DNA of 64,000 nucleotides from Chitinophaga sp. H8 (GCF_040567655.1 NZ_JBEXAC010000002.1:1116001-1180000); one strand, 5' to 3'; shown: positions 1-9,956, numbered from the stretch's first letter. Translations and numbers: made by a program. Notes: generated from the sequence alone by a model not told the origin.

Positions 1-2393
1 ATACCCATATTACGTAATACCACCGTAGTTTGGTAGCCGTCCATTTCCGGCATTTGTATATCCATGATAATGCAGTGATAGGTGCCGTTCATCACCTTCT
101 TTACTGCTTCAATACCATTGATAGCGATATCCACTTCTGCCGCCGCACTTTGCAATGTAGCCAGCGCTACCTCCTGGTTGATAGGGTTATCTTCTACCAC
201 CAGGATCTTTTTTCCTTTCAGTACATCTTCCGGGAATATTTCCTGTTCGGTAGATTCGTTGGTATCAGGTGTAAGGAGTGTTTTATCAAAAGGGATTTCT
301 ACATAAAATGTGGAGCCATCTCCAGGTTTACTTTCTACGGTGATGAATCCCTTCAGGAGGGTAATCAGTTGTTTGGTAATAGCCAACCCTAGCCCGGTGC
401 CGCCATACTTACGGGCGTTATCACTACGGGTTTGTGTGAAGCTGTCGAATATCATGGCTTGTTTATTCTCCGGAATGCCAATACCGGTATCTTTTACAAC
501 AAAGGAAACGCGGACATTATCATCATGTTGTATGACCAGCGTAATTGCTACATAGATAGTACCTGCTGTTGTGAACTTTACAGCATTGCCTATGAGGTTG
601 ATCAATATCTGATTGAGCCGTACAGGATCTCCAATAAGCGTGGAAGGAATACTATCATCAATATCCAGGTAAAACTTAAGCCCTTTCTCCTTTACTTTAA
701 CCTGGAAGGAAAGGGCCATTTTCTCTACCAGTTGTTTCATGTTAAAGGGAATGTGTTCCAGCGCAACACTTTCTGAGCGTAGTTTTGAGAAATCCAGGAT
801 GTCATTGATAATCGCGAGCAGGTTATTAGCAGCAGCCAGTATATTATTTACATAATGTGCCTGGGTTTGCAACATAGGTGTTTTAATTAACTGATTGCTC
901 AGGCCAATAATGCCATTCATGGGCGTACGTATTTCGTGGCTCATGTTTGCCAGGAATATTTCCTGGGCTTTCTGTGCATCCTCTGCTGTTTGTTTAGCGT
1001 CTTTTAATACCTTTTCCTGTTTTTTCTGTTCTGTAATATCTGTGCCGATGCCACATAGCCCGGTAACATGCAGGTCATCATTCAGCAAGGGGAATTTAGT
1101 GATCAGATAATGATAAAAGGCCCCGTCTTTTTCTATCGTTTCTTCTGTTGTTACAAAGGTGCCTTGTGTAATGACCTGGGTATCTTCCAACTGATGATCC
1201 CATGCTTTGCCTTCGGGGCAGAAGCTTTCATCTGTTTTTCCAATTATCTCCTCGTTGCTGATCCCGTATATTTCTTCAAAGCTTTTATTGACCAGTATGT
1301 ACCTGCCTTCTTTATTTTTTATAAATATAAAAGCCGGGGTATTGTCGATGATGGATTGCAACTGTAAGGCTACATCTTTACTTTTTTGTTCAAGATGTTG
1401 ATTCGTTTCTTTCAGCTTGATCTCTTTATCAATATCCTTTACGATACATTGGAAGCCAATGAGTGTATTATTATGAAAGCGGAGAGTAGCAATTTGTTCC
1501 ACCCATATTTTTTCTCCTGATTTTGTTTTGGTCTGGAATATTTCAGTAGTAGTAGGTTTATTAAAGTATTGCTGTTCGCTGTATACTTTCCTCAGATGTT
1601 CTGCAGTAGCATCTTCCAGTAAGATGGTGCAATGCTGTCCCAACAGTTCATTTCTGCTGAAGCCGGTGAGCTCTGACATTTTTTTATTGGTAAACGTAAA
1701 GAAGCCTGCCAGGTCGGTGGTAAATATGATTACCTGTACATCATCCACCATTCCGCGGAATGTATTTTCATTTTTACTGCTGCGTTTGTATAGCCATAAA
1801 AAGCTGGCAAAAACGGCCAGCATGGCAAGGATAATTCCGGTAAGGGGTTTGGTAAAAGGAGCAGCGGTATCCAGCGCATGTTGTTCCTTTCGGCCGGTGA
1901 GGAGTTGATCTTCTGCCTGCAGCATCTGGTTGGTAAGTATACGAATACTGTCCATGCCCAGTTTGCTATGGTAAATATCAAGTGATGCCGGTGATAGCGG
2001 CGCCTGTTTTTTTAGCTGAATAAGTTGGCGATGGATAGTTAACTGTGTATCGAGCTTATTCCGGAGGCTACTCAGCCGTTGTTGCTGTGCCGGGTTATCT
2101 TGTACAAGGTATTTAATGCTGCCCAGGGTTTCGTACAGGTCCCCGGTTTGAGCCAGGTTATGCTGCAGGAAATCCGCGTTGTCGGTAATGATAAATTCGT
2201 GTACCCCTGTTTCCAGGTTGGAGATGATGAGCAGGGAAGCCTGGAGGTTCCGGATTACTTCATAGCTATGGTTTTGCCAGTAGTTGCTTTCTGTTATTCT
2301 GCTGTTGGTTGTATAGGCTTTGACGGTAAACCATACCAGGATTGCCGCAGCAATCAGGAAGAATAAGAAGGGGATATACTTGATAAATCGCAT
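1..2393 (-). CDS. Hybrid sensor histidine kinase with CHASE3-like sensor, two PAS domains and receiver (C-terminus cut by window edge)
   Basis: Only 797 residues are in the window, because the gene runs off base 1. From the ATG at 2391-2393 the protein has a first membrane segment (about residues 5-24), an extracytoplasmic helical region of CHASE3 type and a second membrane segment (about 182-201). Two PAS domains follow (about 215-330 and 345-465). The HisKA H-box reads NMSHEIRTPMNGI with the phospho-accepting His at residue 486. The HATPase domain has GGTGLGLAI, and a receiver domain starts near residue 715 with DIQMPEMDG and phospho-acceptor Asp778. It probably senses a periplasmic or membrane signal, autophosphorylates and passes phosphate to its own receiver. 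The signal and the output partner are not visible here. The domain calls are firm; the ligand is unknown. Confidence 0.93.
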   Translation of the reverse strand, partial: MRFIKYIPFLFFLIAAAILVWFTVKAYTTNSRITESNYWQNHSYEVIRNLQASLLIISNLETGVHEFIITDNADFLQHNLAQTGDLYETLGSIKYLVQDNPAQQQRLSSLRNKLDTQLTIHRQLIQLKKQAPLSPASLDIYHSKLGMDSIRILTNQMLQAEDQLLTGRKEQHALDTAAPFTKPLTGIILAMLAVFASFLWLYKRSSKNENTFRGMVDDVQVIIFTTDLAGFFTFTNKKMSELTGFSRNELLGQHCTILLEDATAEHLRKVYSEQQYFNKPTTTEIFQTKTKSGEKIWVEQIATLRFHNNTLIGFQCIVKDIDKEIKLKETNQHLEQKSKDVALQLQSIIDNTPAFIFIKNKEGRYILVNKSFEEIYGISNEEIIGKTDESFCPEGKAWDHQLEDTQVITQGTFVTTEETIEKDGAFYHYLITKFPLLNDDLHVTGLCGIGTDITEQKKQEKVLKDAKQTAEDAQKAQEIFLANMSHEIRTPMNGIIGLSNQLIKTPMLQTQAHYVNNILAAANNLLAIINDILDFSKLRSESVALEHIPFNMKQLVEKMALSFQVKVKEKGLKFYLDIDDSIPSTLIGDPVRLNQILINLIGNAVKFTTAGTIYVAITLVIQHDDNVRVSFVVKDTGIGIPENKQAMIFDSFTQTRSDNARKYGGTGLGLAITKQLITLLKGFITVESKPGDGSTFYVEIPFDKTLLTPDTNESTEQEIFPEDVLKGKKILVVEDNPINQEVALATLQSAAAEVDIAINGIEAVKKVMNGTYHCIIMDIQMPEMDGYQTTVVLRNMG

Positions 2394-2575
2394 TATATGA
2401 AGGCTTTCCGGATCACAGCTGGTGGTTAGTAGGGATCAATTTAGGTAATTTTTATGAGTATCGATATAATTGGGCTATTGGCAGAAAATGTTTTTTGGGA
2501 ATATTTTAACCCTTTATTTTAGCTTCATTACATTAAATTTGCCTAATATTCTATTTCCTAAGCTTTTATATTTTT

Positions 2576-3280
2576 ATGAAAAAAATACTTTTTACCCTTG
2601 GTTTTATTGCGGCTTCAATAAGTGGATTCGCGCAGAGTGGCGGATCTACAGTGAATAAGGCGATAAATTCTGCGAGTCATTCGAGGGACTTTTTAATGAT
2701 ACAATACTCGTATGATGCCTGGGCCGGAGCACCGGATAGTATCAAAACCGGCTTTAACCGGGGGTTTAATATAGCACTGATGTACGATTTTCCTATTAAG
2801 CAATCGCATTTCAGTCTGGCAGCGGGTTTAGGAATCAGTACCAGCGGGGTTTTTCTGAAAGATCACCGGATAGATATGTCAAAGGCAGCAGGTACTTCCG
2901 AAAAGATAAATTTTATAAAAGACGGTTATTACAGCAAGTTTAAAGTAGCCACTACTTACCTGGAAATACCTATTGAGTTCCGGTACCGTGAGGTGGCAGA
3001 TAATGCCAATAAAGGTTTTAAGGCCTCTTTGGGAGTAAAGGCAGGATTACTGGCCAATGCACATACGAAGGGGAAAAATAGTGTAGGCGGAGAGAAAAAC
3101 CTGGATAAGGTACAGAACAAGCGGTTTTTTAACAGCTGGCGTTTTGCGGCTACAGCCAGAGTGGGTTATGGTAATTTCTCCCTGTTTGGTAGTTATAACC
3201 TCAGCCCAATATTTAAAGAAAACACCGGTCAGGGGGATATCAGACCTTACTCTATCGGTATCTGTTTGAGTGGGCTGTAA
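2576..3280 (+). CDS. Small outer-membrane beta-barrel protein (PorT/OMP_b-brl type)
   Basis: This 234-aa protein has a clear signal peptide ending in GFAQ near residue 20. The mature part has alternating hydrophobic/polar strands, many Gly and aromatic residues, and ends with a strand closing in SGL, as in small 8-stranded Bacteroidota outer-membrane barrels. No enzymatic motif is visible, and its substrate or structural role cannot be read from sequence. It stands alone between a divergent histidine kinase and a convergent enoyl-CoA hydratase, and is followed at once by a strong rho-independent terminator, so it is probably a single-gene transcript. Confidence 0.75.
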   Translation: MKKILFTLGFIAASISGFAQSGGSTVNKAINSASHSRDFLMIQYSYDAWAGAPDSIKTGFNRGFNIALMYDFPIKQSHFSLAAGLGISTSGVFLKDHRIDMSKAAGTSEKINFIKDGYYSKFKVATTYLEIPIEFRYREVADNANKGFKASLGVKAGLLANAHTKGKNSVGGEKNLDKVQNKRFFNSWRFAATARVGYGNFSLFGSYNLSPIFKENTGQGDIRPYSIGICLSGL

Positions 3281-3321
3281 GAAGGATATGAAAGTTTGAT
3301 AATGTATTTTAGCTTATATGG

Positions 3322-3353
3322 AAAGCGGGCTGTTATTGGCAGCCCGCTTTTTT
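3322..3353 (+). terminator. Rho-independent terminator after the barrel gene
   Basis: An 11-bp perfect stem AAAGCGGGCTG / CAGCCCGCTTT with a 7-nt loop ends in a run of T. It lies 41 bp after the stop of the barrel gene and before the convergent hydratase gene. Confidence 0.85.
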
Positions 3354-3370
3354 ATTGATATTGTTGCCGG

Positions 3371-4150
3371 TTATTCCCCTTTAAATACGGGTTTTCTTTT
3401 TTCGAGAAAAGCTTTTATTCCTTCTGCATTATCGTGGGAGTTGCCCGCTATTTCCTGGCAGTAGGCCTCATATTCCAGGGCAGCATCCAGGTTGTCTGTC
3501 ATCCCTTTGGTGAGCATTTTTTTCATCAGCGCAATGGCTTTTGTAGGCGCATTGGCATAAAATGCCGCCTCTGTCTGTACTGCTGTATCCAGTTCAGCCG
3601 CAGGCACTACCTTATTGATCAGCCCCATTTGCAGGGCTTCCGTAGCGGTGAGTTTAGTGGCTTTGGTAGCCAGTTCAAAAGCGCGGTGGTAGCCTATGGT
3701 GCGGGGTAAGAAGTAGGAAGAACCGGAGTCCAGTACGAGCGCAATATTTACAAATATTTCTATCATGGTAGCAGCTTCGCTGGCGATAATAACATCGCAG
3801 GCCAGCGCCAGAGAACAACCGGCACCTGCCGCTACCCCGTTGAGTTTACAGATAACAGGTTTGGGCATATTGCGAATGGCCCTGATAATAGGATTATAAC
3901 GTTTATGGAGAGAATCGCTGAGATTACGCTGACCTGCTTCCGCAGCAGCCTTTAAATCCTGTCCGCTGCTGAATGCCTTGCCTGCCCCAGTGAGTACAAC
4001 TGCCCTTACCTCTTTATCCTTTTCTACCTGTTTGAGGGCATTCTGCAGTTCATAGCTCAGTGGATCATTAAAAGCATTATACACTTCCGGCCGGTTGAGG
4101 GTGATGGTAGCTACCCCATCCTGGATTTCCAATAAAAGGGATTGAAACAT
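3371..4150 (-). CDS. Enoyl-CoA hydratase/isomerase family protein, PaaG-like
   Basis: At 259 aa this is the normal length for a crotonase-fold enzyme. The CoA/oxyanion-hole segments are SSGQDLKAA (about 61-69) and NGVAAGAG (104-111). The segment ALVLDSGSSYFLPR (138-150) has Asp141 where PaaG (2-(1,2-epoxy-1,2-dihydrophenyl)acetyl-CoA isomerase) has its catalytic Asp, and GQDL is also typical of that group. It probably acts in cytoplasmic CoA-ester catabolism. No other paa genes are adjacent, so phenylacetate as substrate is only an inference, and a general enoyl-CoA hydratase remains possible. The gene has its own promoter region and is convergent with the upstream barrel gene. Confidence 0.85.
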   Translation of the reverse strand: MFQSLLLEIQDGVATITLNRPEVYNAFNDPLSYELQNALKQVEKDKEVRAVVLTGAGKAFSSGQDLKAAAEAGQRNLSDSLHKRYNPIIRAIRNMPKPVICKLNGVAAGAGCSLALACDVIIASEAATMIEIFVNIALVLDSGSSYFLPRTIGYHRAFELATKATKLTATEALQMGLINKVVPAAELDTAVQTEAAFYANAPTKAIALMKKMLTKGMTDNLDAALEYEAYCQEIAGNSHDNAEGIKAFLEKRKPVFKGE

Positions 4151-4244
4151 AACGCAGATGATTGGTGAATAAGAGTTTTTGAGATGGTGAACCCGGTACT
4201 CCTGGTATTTGCCAGTGGTCCGGGTTCACCCGTTGCCAGTTATT

Positions 4245-6272
4245 TTAAAGGGTTTCTTTAAGCCAGTTAAAGAACTCCCGCTGCCATACTTGTGCATTCT
4301 GTGCTTTCAGTACCCAGTGGTTTTCTTCCGGAAAGTAGAGCAGTTTGCTTTTGATCCCTTTCAGCTGTGCCAGCTGGAAGGCCTGTAGGCCTTGTTCTAT
4401 TCCTACCCGGAAATCGATTCCTCCCTGTATGATCAGGATAGGGGTGTTCCATTTGGCCACCAGTTCGCTGGGATTAAATTGTTTATATGCATTGGCATTA
4501 GCCGGATCCCAGTATGCCCCAATATCCCAGTTGGCAAACCACAGTTCTTCGGTAGTACCATACCAGCTTTTCAGATCAAAGAGTCCATCGTGTGCAATAA
4601 AGGTTTTAAAGCGGTTTTCATGCACACCAGCCAGCATATATACAGAGTATCCGCCATAGCTGGCGCCTACTGCACCCAGCCGGCTTTTATCCACATAGTT
4701 TTCTTTGCTTACATCGTCTATTGCACTCAGATAGTCACGGATAGGCTGTCCTCCCCAGTCTTTACTGATAGCTGCATTCCACTCTACTCCATGACCCGGC
4801 ATACCGCGGCGGTTAGGAGCTACTACAATATATCCCTGTGAAGCCATCAGCTGGAAATTCCAGCGATAGGAATAGAATTGTGACAGGGCAGATTGTGGGC
4901 CCCCCTGGCAATACAGCAGGGTAGGATATTTTTTATTGGGATCAAAGTCTGGTGGAAAGATCACCCAGGTAAGCATATCCTTGCCATCCGTAGTTTTCAC
5001 CCATCGTTTTTCCACTTTGCACATGCCTATTTTATCGTAGGTGGCTTTGTTGACAGTGGTAAGTTCCTGCAGGTTGCCTTTGGGCAGATTTATGGTAAAC
5101 AGTTCTGCCGCATGGTTCATATCCGTACGGGTTACCACCAGGGTATTGCCTGCCTGCGCTACGATACCGGTAATATCAAAATCACCGTTCGTAATCTGGC
5201 GTATGTGCTTGGCCGTAGTTTGTAATGGATCTTTTTGCAGGGTTATTTCCAGCAGTTGTTCCGTTCCTTTGATGACAGCCAGGAAGAATATTCTTTTACC
5301 GTCATTACTCCAGCTGATAGCTGAGGCTGTGCCATCCCAGCCCTTGGTGATATTGGTTTTTGCGCCGGTAGCCAGGTTGAGTATAACAACATCGTTTTTA
5401 TCGGCTTCAAAACCATCCCTGGCCATACTCAGCCAGGCCAGGTATTTGCCATCGGCGCTGAAGGCAGGCGCTACATCATAACCCATCATGCCTTCAGAAA
5501 GGTTGCGGGTAGTACGGGAAGAGAGATCGTACTCATAGATATCCGTGTTGGTACTGAGGGCATACTCCTTGCCGTATTTTTTTTTGCTTACGTAGATGAT
5601 GCGCTTGCCATCCGGGCTCCAGATCATATCTTCTGCACCACCAAACGGCATTTGGGGACTATCAAAGGCTTCGCCTTCCATAATATCCACCGGCGTGCCT
5701 ACTTGTCCGTTATCATAAGTGGCATAAAATACATGCTGAAAATTACCATCTTCCCAGGTATCCCAGTGGCGGTAATTGAGGTTGTCGTAGATCTGCACAT
5801 TGGATTTTGGCAGATCGGGATAAAAATCAGCGCCAGCTACTTTTTTGATCTTTACTTCTTTTGAGAAGAGGATATATTTCCCATCAGGTGAGCGGCGGAT
5901 ATTTTGCAAACCACCTTCCACATTGGTTTTTTGTACTGCCCCGGAGCCATCTTCGTTCATTTCCCACCATTGCTGTTTATAGGAATAGCCGATTTTTTTT
6001 CCTGGCAATACCGCTACATCCCCTTCTGCGCCAGGCGCCTGGGTAATCTGGCGGGCGGTACCGCCGGACAATGGGATCGCAAAAAGGTTTTTTTCGCTTT
6101 TGTTATCTGCAATATTGTATTGGGATACGCCGTAAATCACAGTTTTGCCATCTGCTGTTACCGCTTCACCGCTTACTCTTCCCAGCTGCCATAGCAGCTC
6201 CGGAGTCATTTTGTCCTGGGCCGTTGCCATAGTTGTTATCAATAATCCTGTCAGTAAAAAAGGTTTAAACAT
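4245..6272 (-). CDS. S9 family serine peptidase (prolyl oligopeptidase / acylaminoacyl-peptidase type), secreted
   Basis: The protein is 675 aa from the ATG at 6270-6272. That start gives a typical signal peptide ending in ATAQ, whereas the longer reading frame to 6458 adds an unlikely Cys/His-rich leader. The N-terminal two thirds is a beta-propeller with repeated SPDGK/SADGK-type WD40-like units. The C-terminal third is an alpha/beta hydrolase domain with nucleophile Ser538 in GASYGG, Asp620 in GGIDFRVG and His652 in EENHWV, the full S9 triad. It probably cleaves peptides in the periplasm or after secretion. It is divergent from hflX, and the two genes share a promoter region of about 185 bp. 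Confidence 0.93.
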   Translation of the reverse strand: MFKPFLLTGLLITTMATAQDKMTPELLWQLGRVSGEAVTADGKTVIYGVSQYNIADNKSEKNLFAIPLSGGTARQITQAPGAEGDVAVLPGKKIGYSYKQQWWEMNEDGSGAVQKTNVEGGLQNIRRSPDGKYILFSKEVKIKKVAGADFYPDLPKSNVQIYDNLNYRHWDTWEDGNFQHVFYATYDNGQVGTPVDIMEGEAFDSPQMPFGGAEDMIWSPDGKRIIYVSKKKYGKEYALSTNTDIYEYDLSSRTTRNLSEGMMGYDVAPAFSADGKYLAWLSMARDGFEADKNDVVILNLATGAKTNITKGWDGTASAISWSNDGKRIFFLAVIKGTEQLLEITLQKDPLQTTAKHIRQITNGDFDITGIVAQAGNTLVVTRTDMNHAAELFTINLPKGNLQELTTVNKATYDKIGMCKVEKRWVKTTDGKDMLTWVIFPPDFDPNKKYPTLLYCQGGPQSALSQFYSYRWNFQLMASQGYIVVAPNRRGMPGHGVEWNAAISKDWGGQPIRDYLSAIDDVSKENYVDKSRLGAVGASYGGYSVYMLAGVHENRFKTFIAHDGLFDLKSWYGTTEELWFANWDIGAYWDPANANAYKQFNPSELVAKWNTPILIIQGGIDFRVGIEQGLQAFQLAQLKGIKSKLLYFPEENHWVLKAQNAQVWQREFFNWLKETL

Positions 6273-6457
6273 GCGTGATAAGTTGTTTTGGATGGCTAAA
6301 TGTAGGAAAAATGGGCGACAGTGCCCGCTATGGGAGCAATGGCAGGAAGGCAATATGGAAGGCTGCAGGGTAGTTGCAGGCCCGGCTGCCACAGACAAAA
6401 GGCTTTGCACCCCAGACCGGTAATAATTCACTAATTTTGCTGAAATTTTAACGCACA

Positions 6458-7648
6458 TTGATCGAGAAAAAACAAGTAATTCAAAAAGAAGAGCGGGCGG
6501 TAATAGTGGGGGTGGTTACCCAATCACAAACAGAAAGGCAGGTGCAGGAATATCTGGATGAATTGGTATTTCTGGCAGAAACAGCAGGCGCTGAAACTAT
6601 AAAACGGTTTACCCAAAAGCTTACACACCCCGACAGGGCCACCTTTGTAGGAAAAGGAAAGCTGGAAGAAATCAAGCAGTTTATTACAGGCAGAAACATA
6701 ACACTGGTTATTTTTGATGACGAGCTGACAGGGTCGCAGATTGCTAATATTGAGAAAATACTGAATGTAAAGGTGATTGACCGGAGCGACCTGATCCTGG
6801 ATATTTTTGCCCGCAGGGCCCGTACCGCACAAGCCAAGGTACAGGTAGAACTGGCACAGTATCAATATATCCTGCCCAGGCTGAAAGGGATGTGGAGTCA
6901 CCTGGAACGCCAGGGAGGAGGTATTGGTAGCAGGGGACCGGGGGAAACGGAAATAGAAACAGACCGCCGTATTATCAAAGACAAGATTTCCCTGTTGCGC
7001 AAGCGTTTACTGGAAATTGACAAACAAGCCCTTACCCAGCGTAAAGACCGGGGAGAATACATCCGCGTGGCACTGGTAGGTTATACCAACGTAGGTAAGA
7101 GTACCATTATGAACCTGCTAAGCAAAAGCGAGGTATTTGCAGAAAACAAGCTGTTTGCCACACTGGACACTACTACCCGGAAAGTAGTATTTGATCAGAC
7201 CCCTTTCCTGCTGAGTGATACCGTAGGGTTTATACGTAAACTGCCCCACCACCTGGTAGAGAGTTTTAAATCTACCTTGGATGAGGTACGGGAAAGTGAT
7301 ATTCTGCTACATGTAGTGGATATTTCCCATCCACAGTATGAAGATCAGGTAGAGGTAGTAAACCGCACTTTACAGGAGTTGAAATCCCAGGAAAAGCCTA
7401 CTATCCTTATTTTTAACAAGATGGACCTGTATGAGGAACAAACCTTTGACAAATGGCTGGAAGAGGATGTGAAACAGGATATGTTGCGTCAGTTGAAGCA
7501 GGACTGGGATCAGCGTACGCATGGTAACAGTGTGTTTATCTCTGCATTGGAAAAGAAGAATGTGGAAGAGTTACGCAGCACCATTATGGACAAGGTGGTA
7601 GAATTGTATAAAAAAAAATATCCGTATAAGACGGAGTTTTTCTATTGA
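6458..7648 (+). CDS. hflX: GTPase HflX
   Basis: This 396-aa protein has an N-terminal HflX nucleotide-binding region, a basic linker with the GGGIGSRGPGETEIETDRR signature (about 153-171), and a GTPase domain. The GTPase domain has the P-loop GYTNVGKST (208-216), switch/G3 DTVGF and G4 NKMD. HflX splits stalled or hibernating 70S ribosomes in the cytoplasm using GTP. The start is TTG at 6458; no in-frame ATG lies near the conserved N-terminus, so this non-standard start is the best choice. The gene is followed 31 bp later by the Rieske gene in the same direction, probably one transcript. Confidence 0.95.
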   Translation: MIEKKQVIQKEERAVIVGVVTQSQTERQVQEYLDELVFLAETAGAETIKRFTQKLTHPDRATFVGKGKLEEIKQFITGRNITLVIFDDELTGSQIANIEKILNVKVIDRSDLILDIFARRARTAQAKVQVELAQYQYILPRLKGMWSHLERQGGGIGSRGPGETEIETDRRIIKDKISLLRKRLLEIDKQALTQRKDRGEYIRVALVGYTNVGKSTIMNLLSKSEVFAENKLFATLDTTTRKVVFDQTPFLLSDTVGFIRKLPHHLVESFKSTLDEVRESDILLHVVDISHPQYEDQVEVVNRTLQELKSQEKPTILIFNKMDLYEEQTFDKWLEEDVKQDMLRQLKQDWDQRTHGNSVFISALEKKNVEELRSTIMDKVVELYKKKYPYKTEFFY

Positions 7649-7679
7649 TTTGAGCACCTGTACAGTAATCAGATAAGTA

Positions 7680-8021
7680 ATGGCGAAACAATATACCTGG
7701 CATAAGATCACAGATGAGGAGCTGATTCGTGAACATGAAATCAATGTACTGGAAGTAAGCAATAAGAAGATTTGTTTTACCCGTTACCAGGGGCAGGTAT
7801 ACGCCTTTGCCCATAAATGCCCGCATGCAGGAGGAATGATGGCGGATGGTGTGATAGATGCTTCCGGTAATGTGGTATGCCCGTTGCACCGGTATAAGTT
7901 CAGTGTAAAGAACGGTTATAACTGTAGTGGGGAAGGGTATTATCTTAAAACTTATCCTACAGAGCAGCGGGAAGATGGTATGTATATTGGTCTGGAAAAA
8001 ACAGGGATCTTTGGCTGGTAG
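7680..8021 (+). CDS. Small Rieske [2Fe-2S] domain protein
   Basis: This 113-aa protein is essentially one Rieske domain. The cluster ligands are Cys47-x-His49 (KCPHAGG) and Cys67-x2-His70 (VCPLHRYKF), the usual CxH...CxxH arrangement. It resembles stand-alone ferredoxin subunits of the NirD or dioxygenase-ferredoxin type, which pass single electrons in the cytoplasm. No reductase or oxygenase partner is next to it, so the pathway is unknown. It follows hflX by 31 bp. Confidence 0.9.
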   Translation: MAKQYTWHKITDEELIREHEINVLEVSNKKICFTRYQGQVYAFAHKCPHAGGMMADGVIDASGNVVCPLHRYKFSVKNGYNCSGEGYYLKTYPTEQREDGMYIGLEKTGIFGW

Positions 8022-8090
8022 GCAGTTATTTTTACGTTAACAGTAACTGTTCCGGGCACGGAAATAGCTATATACGAGTAACTTTTGGGC

Positions 8091-9800
8091 ATGTTATCCA
8101 AGCGTGCCTATTTTTCCGCAAAAAAATTATTTGCTGCTATTACGGAAAAGCAGCTCTGCATTCTCCTCCTTATTATGGTGGTATTACTGCAATTCAGTGC
8201 CCTGCCGGTAACCATTCTGGAACCGGACGGGGCATTATATGCCGGTATTGCCAAAAGTATGGTACAGCGTCATGATTACTGGAATCTTATTGCAGATGGG
8301 CATGACTGGCTGGACAAGCCACACTTTCCTTTCTGGATGATGTGCATCAGCTTTAATCTCTTCGGGTTTACGACCTGGGCATATAAACTACCTGCTATCC
8401 TCTTTCTTTTAATGGGTGCCTGGTATACCTATAAGTTTGCCGCAGCGCTTTATGATGAGCGGGTAGCCAGGTGGGCTGTTTGTATATTATTAACTGCAGA
8501 GCATCTGGTGATTTCCAATAATGACGTACGGGCAGAGCCTTATCTGACCGGGTTGATTATTGCCAGTGTATACCATTTTTACAGGAGCAGGGCATATTGG
8601 TTCAGTTATCATTTGCTCCTGGGAGCTGTTTTGGCCGCATGTGCTATTATGACGAAGGGTTTGTTTGCCCTGGTACCCATTGCAGGCGCTATTGGAGGGC
8701 ATCTATTGCTCCAAAAGGAATGGCGCCAGGTATTACATCCCCGCTGGCTGTTGGCCGTCTTATTTATCCTTATTTTCATTTTACCGGAGTTGTATGCCTT
8801 GTACTTACAATTTGACCAGCACCCGGAGAAGGTGGTGTTTGGACGTACTGGAGTATCGGGCATCCGCTTTTTCTTCTGGGATAGTCAGTTTGGTCGCTTT
8901 ATGAATACGGGGCCAATAAAAGGGGAAGGTGATCTGTTCTTTTTCTTTCATACGTTGTTATGGGCTTTTCTGCCGTGGAGTATCCTGTTATATGCAGCTT
9001 TGATTGCCTTTATCCGGAAAGGGCGTACTGCCCAGGAATATTACTGTATCAGCGGGGCTTTGCTGACGTTTGCGTTGTTTTCCCTGTCGAAGTTCCAGTT
9101 ACCGCATTACCTGAACATCATTTTCCCGTTTTTTGCCATATTAACCGCACAGTATATTTTATCGCTGCACACCCCCAAGGGGATAAAGTTTTACCGGATT
9201 ACCCAATATACCATTATCATCCTGCTGGCCATTGGCGTAATTGTAATAGACCTGTTGTACAAGCCGGTGATGGATTACGCCTGGCTGTTGCTGGCAGGAT
9301 TGGTGATAGCCGTATATATGCTTACCGCCCGCCTGGGGCGTAAATCTATCAGCGGCATTTTTTACCGTACTTGTCTGGCTGGTATTTTACTGAATTTGTA
9401 TCTTAATATGATTCTATATCCTGATATGATGCAGTATCAAAGCGGTAGTGAGGCTGCCCGGTATGCTAATCATGCTGTTCCGCATATGCCGGTTGTGTTT
9501 TATGGCACTAATTCCTACGCATTGGAATTTTATCTGGATGCTGGTGTCATGAGATACGATAGTACCGCCCTTGCCGGTGTTATATCAGGCACCCCTCTCC
9601 TGCTGTTTACCGGTCCTGCGCAAATGGCGGATCTGGAGAAAAGCGGGTATAAATGTGTGGTACTTAAAAGTTTTCCGCATTTTTATATCAGCAAATTAGA
9701 TTTGCCTTTTGTTAGAAAAGCAACGCGGGAGTCCGCGCTGGAAAAGCGTTTGCTGATTACGGTGCAATCGGGGGAAACCTTTTTAGCACAGCAGCGATAA
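8091..9800 (+). CDS. Membrane glycosyltransferase of the ArnT/PMT (GT39/GT83) type
   Basis: This 569-aa protein has roughly a dozen hydrophobic segments. The first extracytoplasmic loop has EPDGALYAG (Asp46) and is followed by LDKPHFPFW, the pattern of lipid-linked-sugar transferases such as ArnT. These enzymes move a sugar from an undecaprenyl-phosphate donor to lipid A, protein or polymer on the periplasmic side of the inner membrane; the acceptor here is unknown. The ATG at 8091 is preferred over the in-frame TTG at 8085. It is the last chromosomal protein gene before tRNA-Asn. Confidence 0.85.
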   Translation: MLSKRAYFSAKKLFAAITEKQLCILLLIMVVLLQFSALPVTILEPDGALYAGIAKSMVQRHDYWNLIADGHDWLDKPHFPFWMMCISFNLFGFTTWAYKLPAILFLLMGAWYTYKFAAALYDERVARWAVCILLTAEHLVISNNDVRAEPYLTGLIIASVYHFYRSRAYWFSYHLLLGAVLAACAIMTKGLFALVPIAGAIGGHLLLQKEWRQVLHPRWLLAVLFILIFILPELYALYLQFDQHPEKVVFGRTGVSGIRFFFWDSQFGRFMNTGPIKGEGDLFFFFHTLLWAFLPWSILLYAALIAFIRKGRTAQEYYCISGALLTFALFSLSKFQLPHYLNIIFPFFAILTAQYILSLHTPKGIKFYRITQYTIIILLAIGVIVIDLLYKPVMDYAWLLLAGLVIAVYMLTARLGRKSISGIFYRTCLAGILLNLYLNMILYPDMMQYQSGSEAARYANHAVPHMPVVFYGTNSYALEFYLDAGVMRYDSTALAGVISGTPLLLFTGPAQMADLEKSGYKCVVLKSFPHFYISKLDLPFVRKATRESALEKRLLITVQSGETFLAQQR

Positions 9801-9829
9801 AGATTTTTCAAAAAAAGTTGACAATAGAT

Positions 9830-9859
9830 TTTGCAAAAAACAAAAATTGTCTATTTTTG
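9830..9859 (+). promoter_or_regulatory. Bacteroidota-type promoter for tRNA-Asn
   Basis: TTTG at 9830-9833 (the -33 box) is followed after 18 bp by TATTTTTG at 9852-9859, matching the TAnnTTTG -7 box. The predicted start is a few bases before the mature tRNA at 9883. Confidence 0.6.
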
Positions 9860-9882
9860 CAATCCCAAATCAAACGGGAGAT

Positions 9883-9956
9883 TCCTCCTTAGCTCAGTTG
9901 GTTAGAGCATCTGACTGTTAATCAGAGGGTCGCTGGTTCAAGTCCAGCAGGGGGAG
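9883..9956 (+). tRNA. tRNA-Asn (anticodon GTT)
   Basis: The 74-nt cloverleaf has an acceptor stem TCCTCCT paired with AGGGGGA (one G-U), a D-arm AGCTCAGTTGGTTAGAGC, anticodon GTT at 9917-9919 in the loop of a CTGAC-type stem, and T-arm GGTTCAAGTC. The discriminator is G9956 and CCA is not encoded. The gene is intact and marks the left end of the inserted DNA; a diverged copy of its last 14 bases occurs at 11826-11839. Confidence 0.97.

Noticed and set aside
6273..6458. N-terminal extension of the S9 peptidase (62 residues)
   Set aside because: The extension is Cys/His/Ser-rich with no family resemblance, and it would bury a normal signal peptide that begins at the ATG at 6272.
8960..9343. 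127-aa frame inside the glycosyltransferase gene
   Set aside because: Another frame of a membrane-protein gene; composition is a by-product of the real frame and no family motif is visible.
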